DNA of 6,216 bases from Bryobacteraceae bacterium. GTDB taxonomy: Bacteria; Acidobacteriota; Terriglobia; Bryobacterales; Bryobacteraceae. The stretch spans positions 1 to 6,216 of the forward strand of contig CANGVB010000237.1 in assembly GCA_947456995.1 (NCBI GenBank), given 5' to 3'. Below, one piece after another: positions 1 to 6,068 of this stretch. Numbering within the stretch: position 1 is the first letter of the stretch; every line of letters begins with the position of its first letter. The position numbers and the translations under genes are program-made. The notes below the pieces were generated by a model, which saw only the letters and a program-made list of their open reading frames with translations, did no database searches and had not been told where the DNA came from.

Positions 1-2
1 CC

Positions 3-26
3 GCATGATCCTTCAAGGATTCATGC
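3..26 (-). terminator. Imperfect hairpin after the leftward operon, possible terminator
   Basis: Positions 3-12 pair with 16-26 to give a stem of about 10 base pairs with one bulged T and a three-base loop. It starts 15 bases beyond the SurA-like stop codon when read leftward. The stem is only moderately GC-rich. The stretch after it, where a U-run would be needed, lies outside the window, so intrinsic termination is only a guess. The near-symmetry means it could act in either direction or be a chance hairpin. The remaining bases of 1-40 show nothing else recognisable. Confidence 0.3.
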
Positions 27-40
27 CTCTCTAAATAACT

Positions 41-1201
41 CTAGTTAACAGTCTTTGACTTTGATGTGGCGCTGGTCTTGGTACCCGGAATTGGGACAAC
101 CCAAAGTGCGCGCTTCATGCGACGGCGGCTGGCAACTTCTTCTTTTGAAACAGTCTCAGGCTTCAACTGAGCTGGATCGGTCCAGGCAGTGTTCTTGCCG
201 GGGGCAGCGCCGGAATCAAGAAAGCCTTCCTTGATTTCGAGAAACGCGTCCATGCGCAATTTGGTAAGGTACTCACGCATCTGAGGCTGGAATCGGGGCA
301 TGTAGAGCTTTTCCATAATTTCGTTCTCTACCTGTTCCATCTCGGCCTGTCCCGCTGCATGGAAGTCTTCTACGCGAAGGATCAGCCAGCCATTGGGCAA
401 TTTGATCGGATCGGTAACGAAGTTCTTTTGACTCTTGAAAACCAGATCTTCGATCTGTTTGTTGAGCATGCCCTTCTTCATCCAGCCGATATCGCCGTCT
501 TCATTTCGGGTTTGCGAATCGCTGAATTCACGAACCAGTACATTGAACTTTTCGTTCTTGCGCAATCGCGCCACCACGTCTTTGGCCTTTTTCTCAAGAC
601 CCGCAGCTTCAGCCGGGCTCTTACCTTCGCTCGAAAACAGAATCTCGCGCAGGTAGATCTCCTCATCACGCACGAATTCCGCCTTGTGCTCGTTGTAGTA
701 CTTGGCGACTTCTTCCTTCTTGATGTTGATCTTGCCACCGACTTCCTGCCGCACAACGCGCTGCGTGATCATGTTGGTGCGCATTTCGTTCTTCCAGTCC
801 TCAAAGGTCTGACCGGTTTGCTCGGTGATCATCTTGGCCAAGTCTTCCTGATTGGCCATCTTCGTCTTCACCATGAGATCGGCAACATATTTGCTGATTT
901 CGCCGTCGACGCTGATGCTCATTTCTTTGCCTTTGCTAGCCAGCAGAAGGCTGTCGATTTTGTCACGCAGGATATTCTTCTCGGTGGTGGCTAGCGTCGC
1001 ATCGATTTCAGCCTGACTCGCTTTGCGGGCTTTCATCTCTTCGATCATCTGACGACGGGCCCGGGCCAGATCCGTAGTGGTGATGATGTCGCCATTGACT
1101 TTGGCAACAATCTGTTCCACAACAACCACTTCTGCCGCAAAAACGGCACAGGCCAAAAACATTAAGAACGCAGGAATTCGCATGTAAGGTAACGCTTTCA
1201 T
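41..1201 (-). CDS. surA: SurA-like periplasmic peptidyl-prolyl cis-trans isomerase / outer-membrane protein chaperone
   Basis: The 386-residue precursor resembles SurA, the periplasmic chaperone that escorts outer-membrane proteins. The N-terminus (MKALPYMRIP, then a hydrophobic stretch to residue 22) is a signal peptide, with likely cleavage at VFA|A, residues 22-23. Residues 26-160 match the SurA N-terminal chaperone domain (VEQIVAKVNGDIITTTDL). Residues 180-278 are a single parvulin domain, with EFSDSQTRNEDGDIGW at 225-240 and LPNGWLILRV at 268-277. E. coli SurA has two parvulin domains and 428 residues, so this is a one-PPIase form. The tail (344-386) is basic with a conserved-looking LWVVPIPGT that I associate with Acidobacteriota. 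The ATG at 1201 is chosen because AAGGGTGA lies 5 bases upstream; the in-frame ATG at 1183 lacks a ribosome site, and longer versions would overlap the neighbouring gene widely. It is the last gene of the leftward operon. SurA-family membership is secure, orthology less so. Confidence 0.87.
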   Translation of the reverse strand: MKALPYMRIPAFLMFLACAVFAAEVVVVEQIVAKVNGDIITTTDLARARRQMIEEMKARKASQAEIDATLATTEKNILRDKIDSLLLASKGKEMSISVDGEISKYVADLMVKTKMANQEDLAKMITEQTGQTFEDWKNEMRTNMITQRVVRQEVGGKINIKKEEVAKYYNEHKAEFVRDEEIYLREILFSSEGKSPAEAAGLEKKAKDVVARLRKNEKFNVLVREFSDSQTRNEDGDIGWMKKGMLNKQIEDLVFKSQKNFVTDPIKLPNGWLILRVEDFHAAGQAEMEQVENEIMEKLYMPRFQPQMREYLTKLRMDAFLEIKEGFLDSGAAPGKNTAWTDPAQLKPETVSKEEVASRRRMKRALWVVPIPGTKTSATSKSKTVN

Positions 1202-1206
1202 TGTAC

Positions 1207-1214
1207 TCACCCTT
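1207..1214 (-). promoter_or_regulatory. Shine-Dalgarno of the SurA-like gene, embedded in the end of the upstream gene
   Basis: On the minus strand, positions 1214 to 1207 read AAGGGTGA, five bases before the ATG at 1201. The last three of these bases are the TGA stop of the methyltransferase gene. Ribosomes ending there would sit on the next initiation site, which suggests translational coupling. This site decides the start of the SurA-like gene in favour of 1201. Confidence 0.6.
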
Positions 1215-2457
1215 CGGAGTACATGCCACCTGCACGTGCACTGCCAAGTTTCGCCCAAGGTTCGCCATGCACTCCAACGCGAGCTTTGGAATGCACCAGC
1301 AGCAGTTGCGAAACCCCGATATAACGCTCCAGAAAGGCCCCTTCGCAATAGCCCAAATAGTAGTCCCACATGCGTTCAAACCGGGCATCAAAACCCAGTT
1401 GACGAACTGCTTCAATGCGGTCATGGAAGCGCCGCCGCCATTCCCGCAGCGTCCAGGCGTAGTGCGTACCCATCTCGCTTAAGTCCATCAACTGGTAGCT
1501 GCCTGTGCGAGCAAGACTCTTTTGAATCTCCACCACGCTCGACAACTCACCGCCCGGAAAGATGTACTTCTGGATCCAGTCCGGGCTCTTCTGGTAGCCC
1601 GGAAACTGCTTTTCGTTCATTGTGATGGTCTGCATCACGATGGAAGCACCAGGCTCCAGCAGTCGCTCCCAGGTGGCGAAAAACTCATCGTAATGATCCA
1701 GGCCCACCGCTTCGAACATCTCAATCGAGACACCTTTGGTGTAGCGGCCCTGCAGGTGTCGATAGTCTTCGAGCAGTAGAGTGATTCGGTCTTCGAGCCC
1801 AGCTTCCTTCACTCTTTGTTCTGCCAGAGCAAACTGCTCCCGGCTAATCGTGGTTGTGGTGATCCGGCAGCCATACCGTTTGGCGGCATGCAAGGCAAAG
1901 CCACCCCAGCCGGTTCCGATCTCAAGTACATGGTCTTCAGGGCTTAGGCGGAGCACCCGGCAAATTCGCTCCAACTTGTTCCACTGTGCCTGCTCAAGCG
2001 TCTCGTCCTCGCGCTCCCAGAGCGCCGAAGAGTACATCATGCTGCTGTCGAGAAAGAGCCTAAAAAAATCGTTCGACAAATCGTAGTGGGCCTGGATGTT
2101 CTTTTTGCTTCCTTCTACCGTGTTGCTCTTGCGAAGGTGATCGAGGCGAGCCAGACTGCGCGCGACCAAGCTGAATAGTGGATTGGCGCCATCGATCACG
2201 CGTACATTGCGCACCGCAAGCCGCACCAGACTCGGCAGATCGGGGCTGGACCAATGGCCCTCCATATAGGCTTCACCCATGCCAATTTCGCCGCCAAAGA
2301 CAGCAGCACGGTAGAACTCGGGCGAGTGCACCTCGATCATTGCTTCAAGCCCGTCGGGGGCATCATCGCCATAAGTACTGACACGGCCGTTTTCAGCCAG
2401 CGTCAGACGCCCACCTTTAAGCCCCAGCAGAATTTTTTCAAAAAGCTTCCGTACCAT
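1207..2457 (-). CDS. cfa: Cyclopropane-fatty-acyl-phospholipid synthase-type SAM-dependent methyltransferase
   Basis: This 416-residue protein belongs to the Cfa/CMAS family, which transfers a methyl or methylene group from S-adenosylmethionine to double bonds of phospholipid acyl chains at the membrane surface. Visible blocks are an N-terminal lipid-binding region (1-110), HYDLSNDFF at about 124-132, the SAM loop VLEIGTGWGGF (177-187), SIEMFEAVG with the catalytic-type Glu249, and KYIFPGGELSS (297-307). Length is close to E. coli Cfa (382), with a slightly longer tail. From memory, E. coli bicarbonate-site residues are Cys139, Glu239, His266, Ile268 and Tyr317; here the equivalents are Ser144, Glu249, Gln276, Ile278 and Tyr333. 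Two ligands therefore differ, and the product could be a methylated rather than cyclopropane chain. ATG 2457 is preferred over the adjacent TTG at 2460 because CAGG abuts the TTG. The gene starts 15 bases after the DUF1365 stop. Family assignment is firm; the symbol is by family only. Confidence 0.9.
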   Translation of the reverse strand: MVRKLFEKILLGLKGGRLTLAENGRVSTYGDDAPDGLEAMIEVHSPEFYRAAVFGGEIGMGEAYMEGHWSSPDLPSLVRLAVRNVRVIDGANPLFSLVARSLARLDHLRKSNTVEGSKKNIQAHYDLSNDFFRLFLDSSMMYSSALWEREDETLEQAQWNKLERICRVLRLSPEDHVLEIGTGWGGFALHAAKRYGCRITTTTISREQFALAEQRVKEAGLEDRITLLLEDYRHLQGRYTKGVSIEMFEAVGLDHYDEFFATWERLLEPGASIVMQTITMNEKQFPGYQKSPDWIQKYIFPGGELSSVVEIQKSLARTGSYQLMDLSEMGTHYAWTLREWRRRFHDRIEAVRQLGFDARFERMWDYYLGYCEGAFLERYIGVSQLLLVHSKARVGVHGEPWAKLGSARAGGMYSEG

Positions 2458-2472
2458 CAACCTGATCTTTCT

Positions 2473-3210
2473 CTATAACTTGGATGGATGCGGCACAAAG
2501 GGCATCCGCTTGAAGAAAAGTTTCAGCGCCTGCCAGTGGATCGCCACAATCACCTTCAGAGTCATGAATGGATACGAAAGAATGGAGCGCTTCAGATTTT
2601 TTGCCGTCCATGGCATCCAATCCATCGTGAGTGTCGCATCGAAGAACTTCTGCCCCTGGCGAAAGCTGTCGATATGCGCAACCAGACTGGAAGACGGTGC
2701 CGTCAGCCGGAATCCATATTCGTTGTCCATCGTATTGAAGGGCGAAACGTGCAGTTCTTTGGTGACACCATCGGCGCGCAAACCGGGCAGCCAGTAGTTG
2801 TGGCTTTCGCCAAAGGTGCTGTGTACCTCAGCCATCACCACCTTCGGCTCTCCTCCGCCCTTTGCATAGAAATAGTAAAGCGAAATGGGATTAAAGCAAT
2901 ATCCGGCATAACGCAGATGAGTCAACAGGTAGATCGGCCCGTCGGGCAAGCTCACCCCGTTGACAGCGGCATCCTGCTCCAGCCTCTCTCGCAAGGACAA
3001 AGAAGCGTCGCCGAAGTGATCCGATTCGCGAAACGAAACCAGTGCAACCCTTTCATAGCCTGCCAATTTGGAAACAGACATCAGTTCAGGGATGTGATCC
3101 ACATCAAGATAGGCCATAAACATTGTGTATTCAAAGCTGTGCTCGACCGGGCTCAATCGCCTGTGCCTCACCCTGCCCGAATAAATTCCTGAGCCTAAAG
3201 AATCTCGCAT
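2473..3210 (-). CDS. DUF1365 family protein of the Cfa-linked lipid-modification module
   Basis: The 245-residue product carries the DUF1365 signature throughout: SGRVRHRRLSPVEHSFEY (11-28), the YLDVD segment (34-38), RYAGYCFNPISLYYFY (100-115), EVHSTFGESHNYW (128-140), HVSPFNTMDNEYGFR (154-168) and HWQALKLFFKRMPFVPHP (225-242). No biochemical activity is established for the family that I know of, but its genes regularly lie between a COG2907 FAD oxidase and a Cfa-type enzyme, as here. There is no signal peptide; one moderately hydrophobic stretch near 213-224 could associate with membrane. The ATG at 3210 is supported by the GGAG four bases upstream and by the family N-terminus. A longer in-frame reading extends to 3528 but would lie inside the oxidase gene. 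The gene overlaps the oxidase by 16 bases. Family identity is confident; the role in fatty-acid modification is inferred from context. Confidence 0.9.
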   Translation of the reverse strand: MRDSLGSGIYSGRVRHRRLSPVEHSFEYTMFMAYLDVDHIPELMSVSKLAGYERVALVSFRESDHFGDASLSLRERLEQDAAVNGVSLPDGPIYLLTHLRYAGYCFNPISLYYFYAKGGGEPKVVMAEVHSTFGESHNYWLPGLRADGVTKELHVSPFNTMDNEYGFRLTAPSSSLVAHIDSFRQGQKFFDATLTMDWMPWTAKNLKRSILSYPFMTLKVIVAIHWQALKLFFKRMPFVPHPSKL

Positions 3211-4451
3211 TCCACTCCAAGCGACTTTGCAACCCGCAACGCGCTTCGATAACCGTCTTCGTGAAATCCATTTTGCCAATAAGCACCACAAAAATGCACT
3301 CTTTTGACGCCACTGATTTCTGCCCAGCGTGCTTGAGCCCGAATGGCATCGAGGGTGTAAAGGGGGTGCTGATAATTCATGCGCCGCAGAATTTTGCCTG
3401 GGTTCAATCGATCCGTTGAGTTTAGCGTGACAAGATAACGCTCTTGTGTGTCGAGGTTTTGCAGCCGGTTCATGTCGTAGGTGAGTGTGGCCGGAGCACC
3501 CCGTTCGGCAGCAATCCGGTAGTTCCAACTCGCCCAGGCTGCTTTACGATTGGGAAGAATGCTGACATCGGTATGGAGCACAGCTTCATTATTCGAGACG
3601 CGAAACGATTCGAGAACTTCACGCTCTAGCGGACTGGCGTCCGTCAACATGGTGAGTGTTTGAGGCGCATGTGAAGCCATCACTACCTGATCGAAGATCT
3701 GTGATGGCTCGCCCTCCCGCTTCACCGCAACGCCGCCATCCACGCGAGCAACACTCACCACGGCCTTGCCACTATGCACTCGCCCTTGAAGCGGGGCAAT
3801 CAGCTTTTCGATGTAAACACTCGATCCGCCCTTGAGCACCTTCCATTGTGGATGGCCATTCAAGGTGAGCAATCCATGGTTTTCGAAAAATCGAATTAAA
3901 GTTGCCGCCGGAAACTCCAGAACTTTGCGTGGCGAAGTTGACCAGATTGCAGCCACCGTCGGGTAAAGATAATAATCACGAAAAATTTGCGAATACCCGC
4001 GTTCTTCGATGAAGACCCCAAGCATCATGCTATCGGCCTTGCCTTCTCGCAACAGACGCGAGGCTTCTCCATTAAAGCGCACGATGTCTCGAAGCAACTG
4101 CCACTGTCGTGGAGCAAAGACCCTGCGGCGTGAGGCAAAAAAGCCTCCTAACCCGCGACTGGAATATTCAACCCCGTCACGGTCTGCGGTCACGCCCCAA
4201 CTCATGTTGCTATCTTCGCGCTCTATGCCGAGCTCGGCGAAAAGTCGAATCAGGTTTGGATACGTTTTTTCGTTGTGAACAATAAAGCCCGTATCAATTT
4301 GCCTCGGCCCCAGACTGGTCTCAATCGTGTGTGTATGCGTATGGCCACCCAAACGGCTTTCACGTTCGAAAAGGTGCACCTCATGCTTCCTGCTCAACCA
4401 CCACGAACAAGACAATCCGGAAATTCCACTCCCAATGACGGCAACGCGCAT
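3195..4451 (-). CDS. FAD-dependent amine-oxidase-like oxidoreductase (COG2907 type), probable acyl-chain oxidase/desaturase
   Basis: The 418-residue protein opens with a Rossmann FAD-binding motif (AVIGSGISGLS, 4-14), an acidic residue for the FAD ribose at Glu29, and RLGGHTHTHT (33-42). DTGFIVHN (53-60), SNNEAVLHTD (286-295) and the C-terminal flavin motif GFHEDGYRSAL (395-405) complete the pattern of the predicted NAD/FAD-binding family COG2907. There is no signal peptide, so it is probably cytoplasmic or at the inner membrane face. As I recall, the Rhodobacter sphaeroides desaturase UfaD of furan fatty-acid synthesis is a related flavoprotein, and plant cyclopropane synthases carry a similar FAD domain fused to the Cfa domain. 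Both fit with DUF1365 and Cfa genes directly downstream. The ATG at 4451 is fixed: the codon before it (4452-4454) is an in-frame TAG. No Shine-Dalgarno stands at usual spacing; the nearest purine run, AGGAAGG, is 17 bases upstream. Substrate and reaction are inferred. Confidence 0.88.
   Translation of the reverse strand: MRVAVIGSGISGLSCSWWLSRKHEVHLFERESRLGGHTHTHTIETSLGPRQIDTGFIVHNEKTYPNLIRLFAELGIEREDSNMSWGVTADRDGVEYSSRGLGGFFASRRRVFAPRQWQLLRDIVRFNGEASRLLREGKADSMMLGVFIEERGYSQIFRDYYLYPTVAAIWSTSPRKVLEFPAATLIRFFENHGLLTLNGHPQWKVLKGGSSVYIEKLIAPLQGRVHSGKAVVSVARVDGGVAVKREGEPSQIFDQVVMASHAPQTLTMLTDASPLEREVLESFRVSNNEAVLHTDVSILPNRKAAWASWNYRIAAERGAPATLTYDMNRLQNLDTQERYLVTLNSTDRLNPGKILRRMNYQHPLYTLDAIRAQARWAEISGVKRVHFCGAYWQNGFHEDGYRSALRVAKSLGVECEIL
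3215..3218 (-). promoter_or_regulatory. Ribosome binding site that sets the DUF1365 start
   Basis: On the minus strand GGAG lies four bases before the ATG at 3210, inside the final codons of the FAD oxidase gene. It supports this internal ATG over the longer in-frame alternative that begins at 3528. Its position implies that translation is coupled to the end of the oxidase. Confidence 0.5.
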
Positions 4452-4530
4452 CTAAATGTCTGTGAAGACCTTCCTTGTCATTCTTTTTTCCGTCATCCTC
4501 ATCTGGATGCTCGTAATGACGACGCTTACG
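4380..4530. promoter_or_regulatory. Inferred divergent promoter region between the two operon arms
   Basis: The two leading genes start 4 bases apart (4452-4455), so promoters for both arms must lie within the first codons of the opposing gene. For the leftward arm the only match I found is TTGAGA (about 4533-4538) with a 17-base gap to a poor -10-like TACGAG. For the rightward arm I see no convincing hexamers, and there is no good Shine-Dalgarno at usual spacing for either gene. The limits given are nominal. The region is inferred from gene arrangement, not from a clear motif. Confidence 0.3.
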
Positions 4531-4797
4531 AGTCTCAAGATGCCAATTTGGGATGCATTTGCTACGTTTGGCGACAACCCTTGGGCTGTTGCCACCCTTT
4601 GGGATGCTTACTTCGGCTTCTTGACCTTTTATATTTGGGTGGCATGGAGAGAATCCCGGAACTCGATGCGGCTGCTCTGGTTTATCCTGATCATGGCCCT
4701 CGGAAACATCGCCATGAGCGTATACGTTTTAATACAGTTATTCCGATTGAAGCCTGGTCAATCCCCATCCCTGATCTTCACGACTCGCAATGAATAA
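4456..4797 (+). CDS. DUF1475-like small integral membrane protein
   Basis: This 113-residue hydrophobic protein has about three membrane segments: near 5-22, 43-64 and 72-97. The conserved-looking core reads NPWAVATLWDAYFGFLTFYIW (about 41-61), followed by WFILIMALGNIAMSVYVL (75-92) and LIQLFRL. I associate this pattern with DUF1475, a family without known function that I recall being first defined from plant proteins. It is the first gene of the rightward arm. The ATG at 4456 lies 4 bases from the oxidase start on the other strand and has no clear ribosome site; a GTG two codons later is possible but no better supported. Its end overlaps the next gene by 8 bases. That it is a real membrane protein is confident from length, composition and coupling; the family name is from memory, and function is unknown. 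Confidence 0.8.
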   Translation: MSVKTFLVILFSVILIWMLVMTTLTSLKMPIWDAFATFGDNPWAVATLWDAYFGFLTFYIWVAWRESRNSMRLLWFILIMALGNIAMSVYVLIQLFRLKPGQSPSLIFTTRNE

Positions 4798-5257
4798 GCT
4801 GAGAACCAAAATCGTGGACTTGCTTCGTCAAGGCACCAGCCCGAGTCAAATCTCACTCACCATTGTTTTGGGCATGGCCTTGGGCACAATACCGATTCTT
4901 GGAACCACCACACTCTTTTGCGCAGTAGCAGCTTCAGCCCTGCGGCTAAACTTGCCGCTGATGCTCCTGGTCAACTACATCATCTACCCAGTGCAACTCC
5001 TGATCTACATTCCGCTAATGCTCCTGGGTGCAAGCTTATTGGACAGTTCCCTCAAGTCGTTAACCATCGCAACTGTATATACGATGTTGCAAGCCGACCT
5101 GCTGGGCACGATCCAGCGACTCTTCTGGGCAAACCTGGGAGCGGTACTGATCTGGGGAGTAGTCAGCCTCCCCTTATGCTCTGTCTTCTATGCCATGTCA
5201 CAGCGGCTCATGAGAAACTTTCACAAGCGAATCGAATTGCCCAATGAATCCATTTAG
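4790..5257 (+). CDS. DUF2062 family integral membrane protein
   Basis: The 155-residue protein fits DUF2062: a short basic N-terminus with a G-T/V-S-P motif (GTSPSQISLTIVLGMALG, 15-32), then IPILGTTTL (34-42), an LRLNLP segment (51-56) and VNYIIYPVQLLIYIPL (61-76). Hydrophobic segments lie at about 20-50, 57-82 and 112-136. The family has no settled biochemical role that I know of; stand-alone members are small membrane proteins, and the domain also occurs beside or fused to glycosyltransferase-type enzymes. The start overlaps the DUF1475 stop by 8 bases and the end overlaps the DUF1295 gene by 14 bases, so it is almost certainly translated from one message with both. No separate ribosome site is evident, consistent with coupling. 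A role in the lipid pathway is inferred only from position. Confidence 0.87.
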   Translation: MNKLRTKIVDLLRQGTSPSQISLTIVLGMALGTIPILGTTTLFCAVAASALRLNLPLMLLVNYIIYPVQLLIYIPLMLLGASLLDSSLKSLTIATVYTMLQADLLGTIQRLFWANLGAVLIWGVVSLPLCSVFYAMSQRLMRNFHKRIELPNESI

Positions 5258-6068
5258 TACGGTCCCCTTCTGGCAGGAATTCTTAAACCTCACCACACAG
5301 TCTCTGCTGATTATGTGTGCATGGATGTTTATCCTTTGGTTAATTCATCTCGCTATCCGCAACGCCGCCATTGTTGATGCTGGCTGGGCTTTCGGTATTT
5401 CATTTTGCGCGGCCTACTATGCCTTTCATGGGTCGGGGGCATTCCCTCGTCGCTGGCTGCTCGCCACCATGGTTCTCGTCTGGGGCCTTCGCCTCGGCTT
5501 TCATCTTTTGTTCAACAGAATCATTGGCCATCCAGAAGAAGGCCGATACGTGGAATTGCGCCGCAAATGGGCACCCAACATCAATTTCAAGTTTCTGATC
5601 TTCTATCAGGTTCAGGCCGTGAGTTGCGTTGTGCTGGCGATACCTTTCCTGCTCGCCTGCATGAATTTTGAGCCCGAGTTCAACATTTTCGACAAGGCAG
5701 CCATAGGCCTTTGGGTTTTCGCCACTGCCGGCGTCACAATATCCGACATGCAATTGAATCGCTTCAAGGCCAATCCCGAAAACAAGGGCAAGGTATGCCG
5801 CGAAGGCCTTTGGAGTTGGTCGCGGCACCCCAACTATTTCTTTGAATGGCTCGTCTGGCTCAGCTATGGTCTTTACGCGCTTACCGGCCCATGGGGCTTT
5901 CTCGGTATGATCGCGCCAGCCCTGATTCTGCACTTCGTCTTAAACGTTACCGGAGTTCCACCCACTGAAGAACAGGCCTTGCGAAGCAAAGGGGATGCCT
6001 ATCGCAAGTATCAACAGGAGGTAAGCATATTCGTCCCCATGCCCCCCAAGGTTCAGGTTGAATCCTGA
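5244..6068 (+). CDS. DUF1295 family membrane protein, steroid 5-alpha-reductase-like fold
   Basis: The 274-residue polytopic protein shows the DUF1295 hallmarks: VDAGWAFG (44-51), VWGLRLGFHLLFNR (79-92), a GRY pair (100-102), DMQLNRFK (168-175), GLWSWSRHPNYFFEWLVW (188-205), GVPPTEEQALRSKGDAYRKY (237-256) and a final FVPMPPK. Membrane segments are likely near 18-38, 43-62, 70-90, 116-138, 151-167, 199-214 and 217-236. The SRHPNY region matches the cofactor-binding C-terminus shared by steroid 5-alpha-reductases, sterol reductases and isoprenylcysteine methyltransferases, so a membrane-bound NAD(P)H-dependent reductase of a lipid double bond is plausible. The substrate is unknown. With methyltransferases around it, reduction of a methylated or methylene acyl intermediate is one possibility. 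The ATG at 5244 overlaps the DUF2062 gene by 14 bases, and the TGA shares one base with the next start (TGATG). Family is confident, reaction inferred. Confidence 0.9.
   Translation: MNPFSTVPFWQEFLNLTTQSLLIMCAWMFILWLIHLAIRNAAIVDAGWAFGISFCAAYYAFHGSGAFPRRWLLATMVLVWGLRLGFHLLFNRIIGHPEEGRYVELRRKWAPNINFKFLIFYQVQAVSCVVLAIPFLLACMNFEPEFNIFDKAAIGLWVFATAGVTISDMQLNRFKANPENKGKVCREGLWSWSRHPNYFFEWLVWLSYGLYALTGPWGFLGMIAPALILHFVLNVTGVPPTEEQALRSKGDAYRKYQQEVSIFVPMPPKVQVES

Noticed and set aside
359..994. Open frame of 211 codons on the plus strand opposite the SurA-like gene
   Set aside because: It lies wholly antisense to a well-supported gene, its translation matches no family I recognise, and it reads as a reverse-frame shadow.
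1140..1160. Possible lipobox (FLAC) in the SurA-like signal peptide
   Set aside because: The residues before the Cys are F-L-A rather than the usual L-A/S-G/A, the hydrophobic stretch continues past it, and a VFA|A signal peptidase I site follows.
1202..1369. N-terminal extension of the SurA-like protein
   Set aside because: It would run inside the methyltransferase gene and bury the signal peptide. The ATG at 1201 has a clear ribosome site and puts the signal peptide at the N-terminus.
2488..3192. Open frame of 234 codons on the plus strand opposite DUF1365
   Set aside because: The DUF1365 motifs on the minus strand explain this stretch. The antisense translation has no recognisable domain.
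3211..3528. N-terminal extension of the DUF1365 protein
   Set aside because: The extra 106 residues lie inside the oxidase gene and do not resemble the family. The internal ATG at 3210 has a good ribosome site.
4441..4470. Near-palindrome CATCTAAATG at the divergent starts as an operator
   Set aside because: The symmetry comes mainly from two opposed ATG codons and the middle bases do not match, so there is no real operator evidence.
5400..5933. Open frame of 177 codons on the minus strand opposite DUF1295
   Set aside because: The plus-strand DUF1295 motifs are unambiguous, and this frame has no domain, no ribosome site and no partner.
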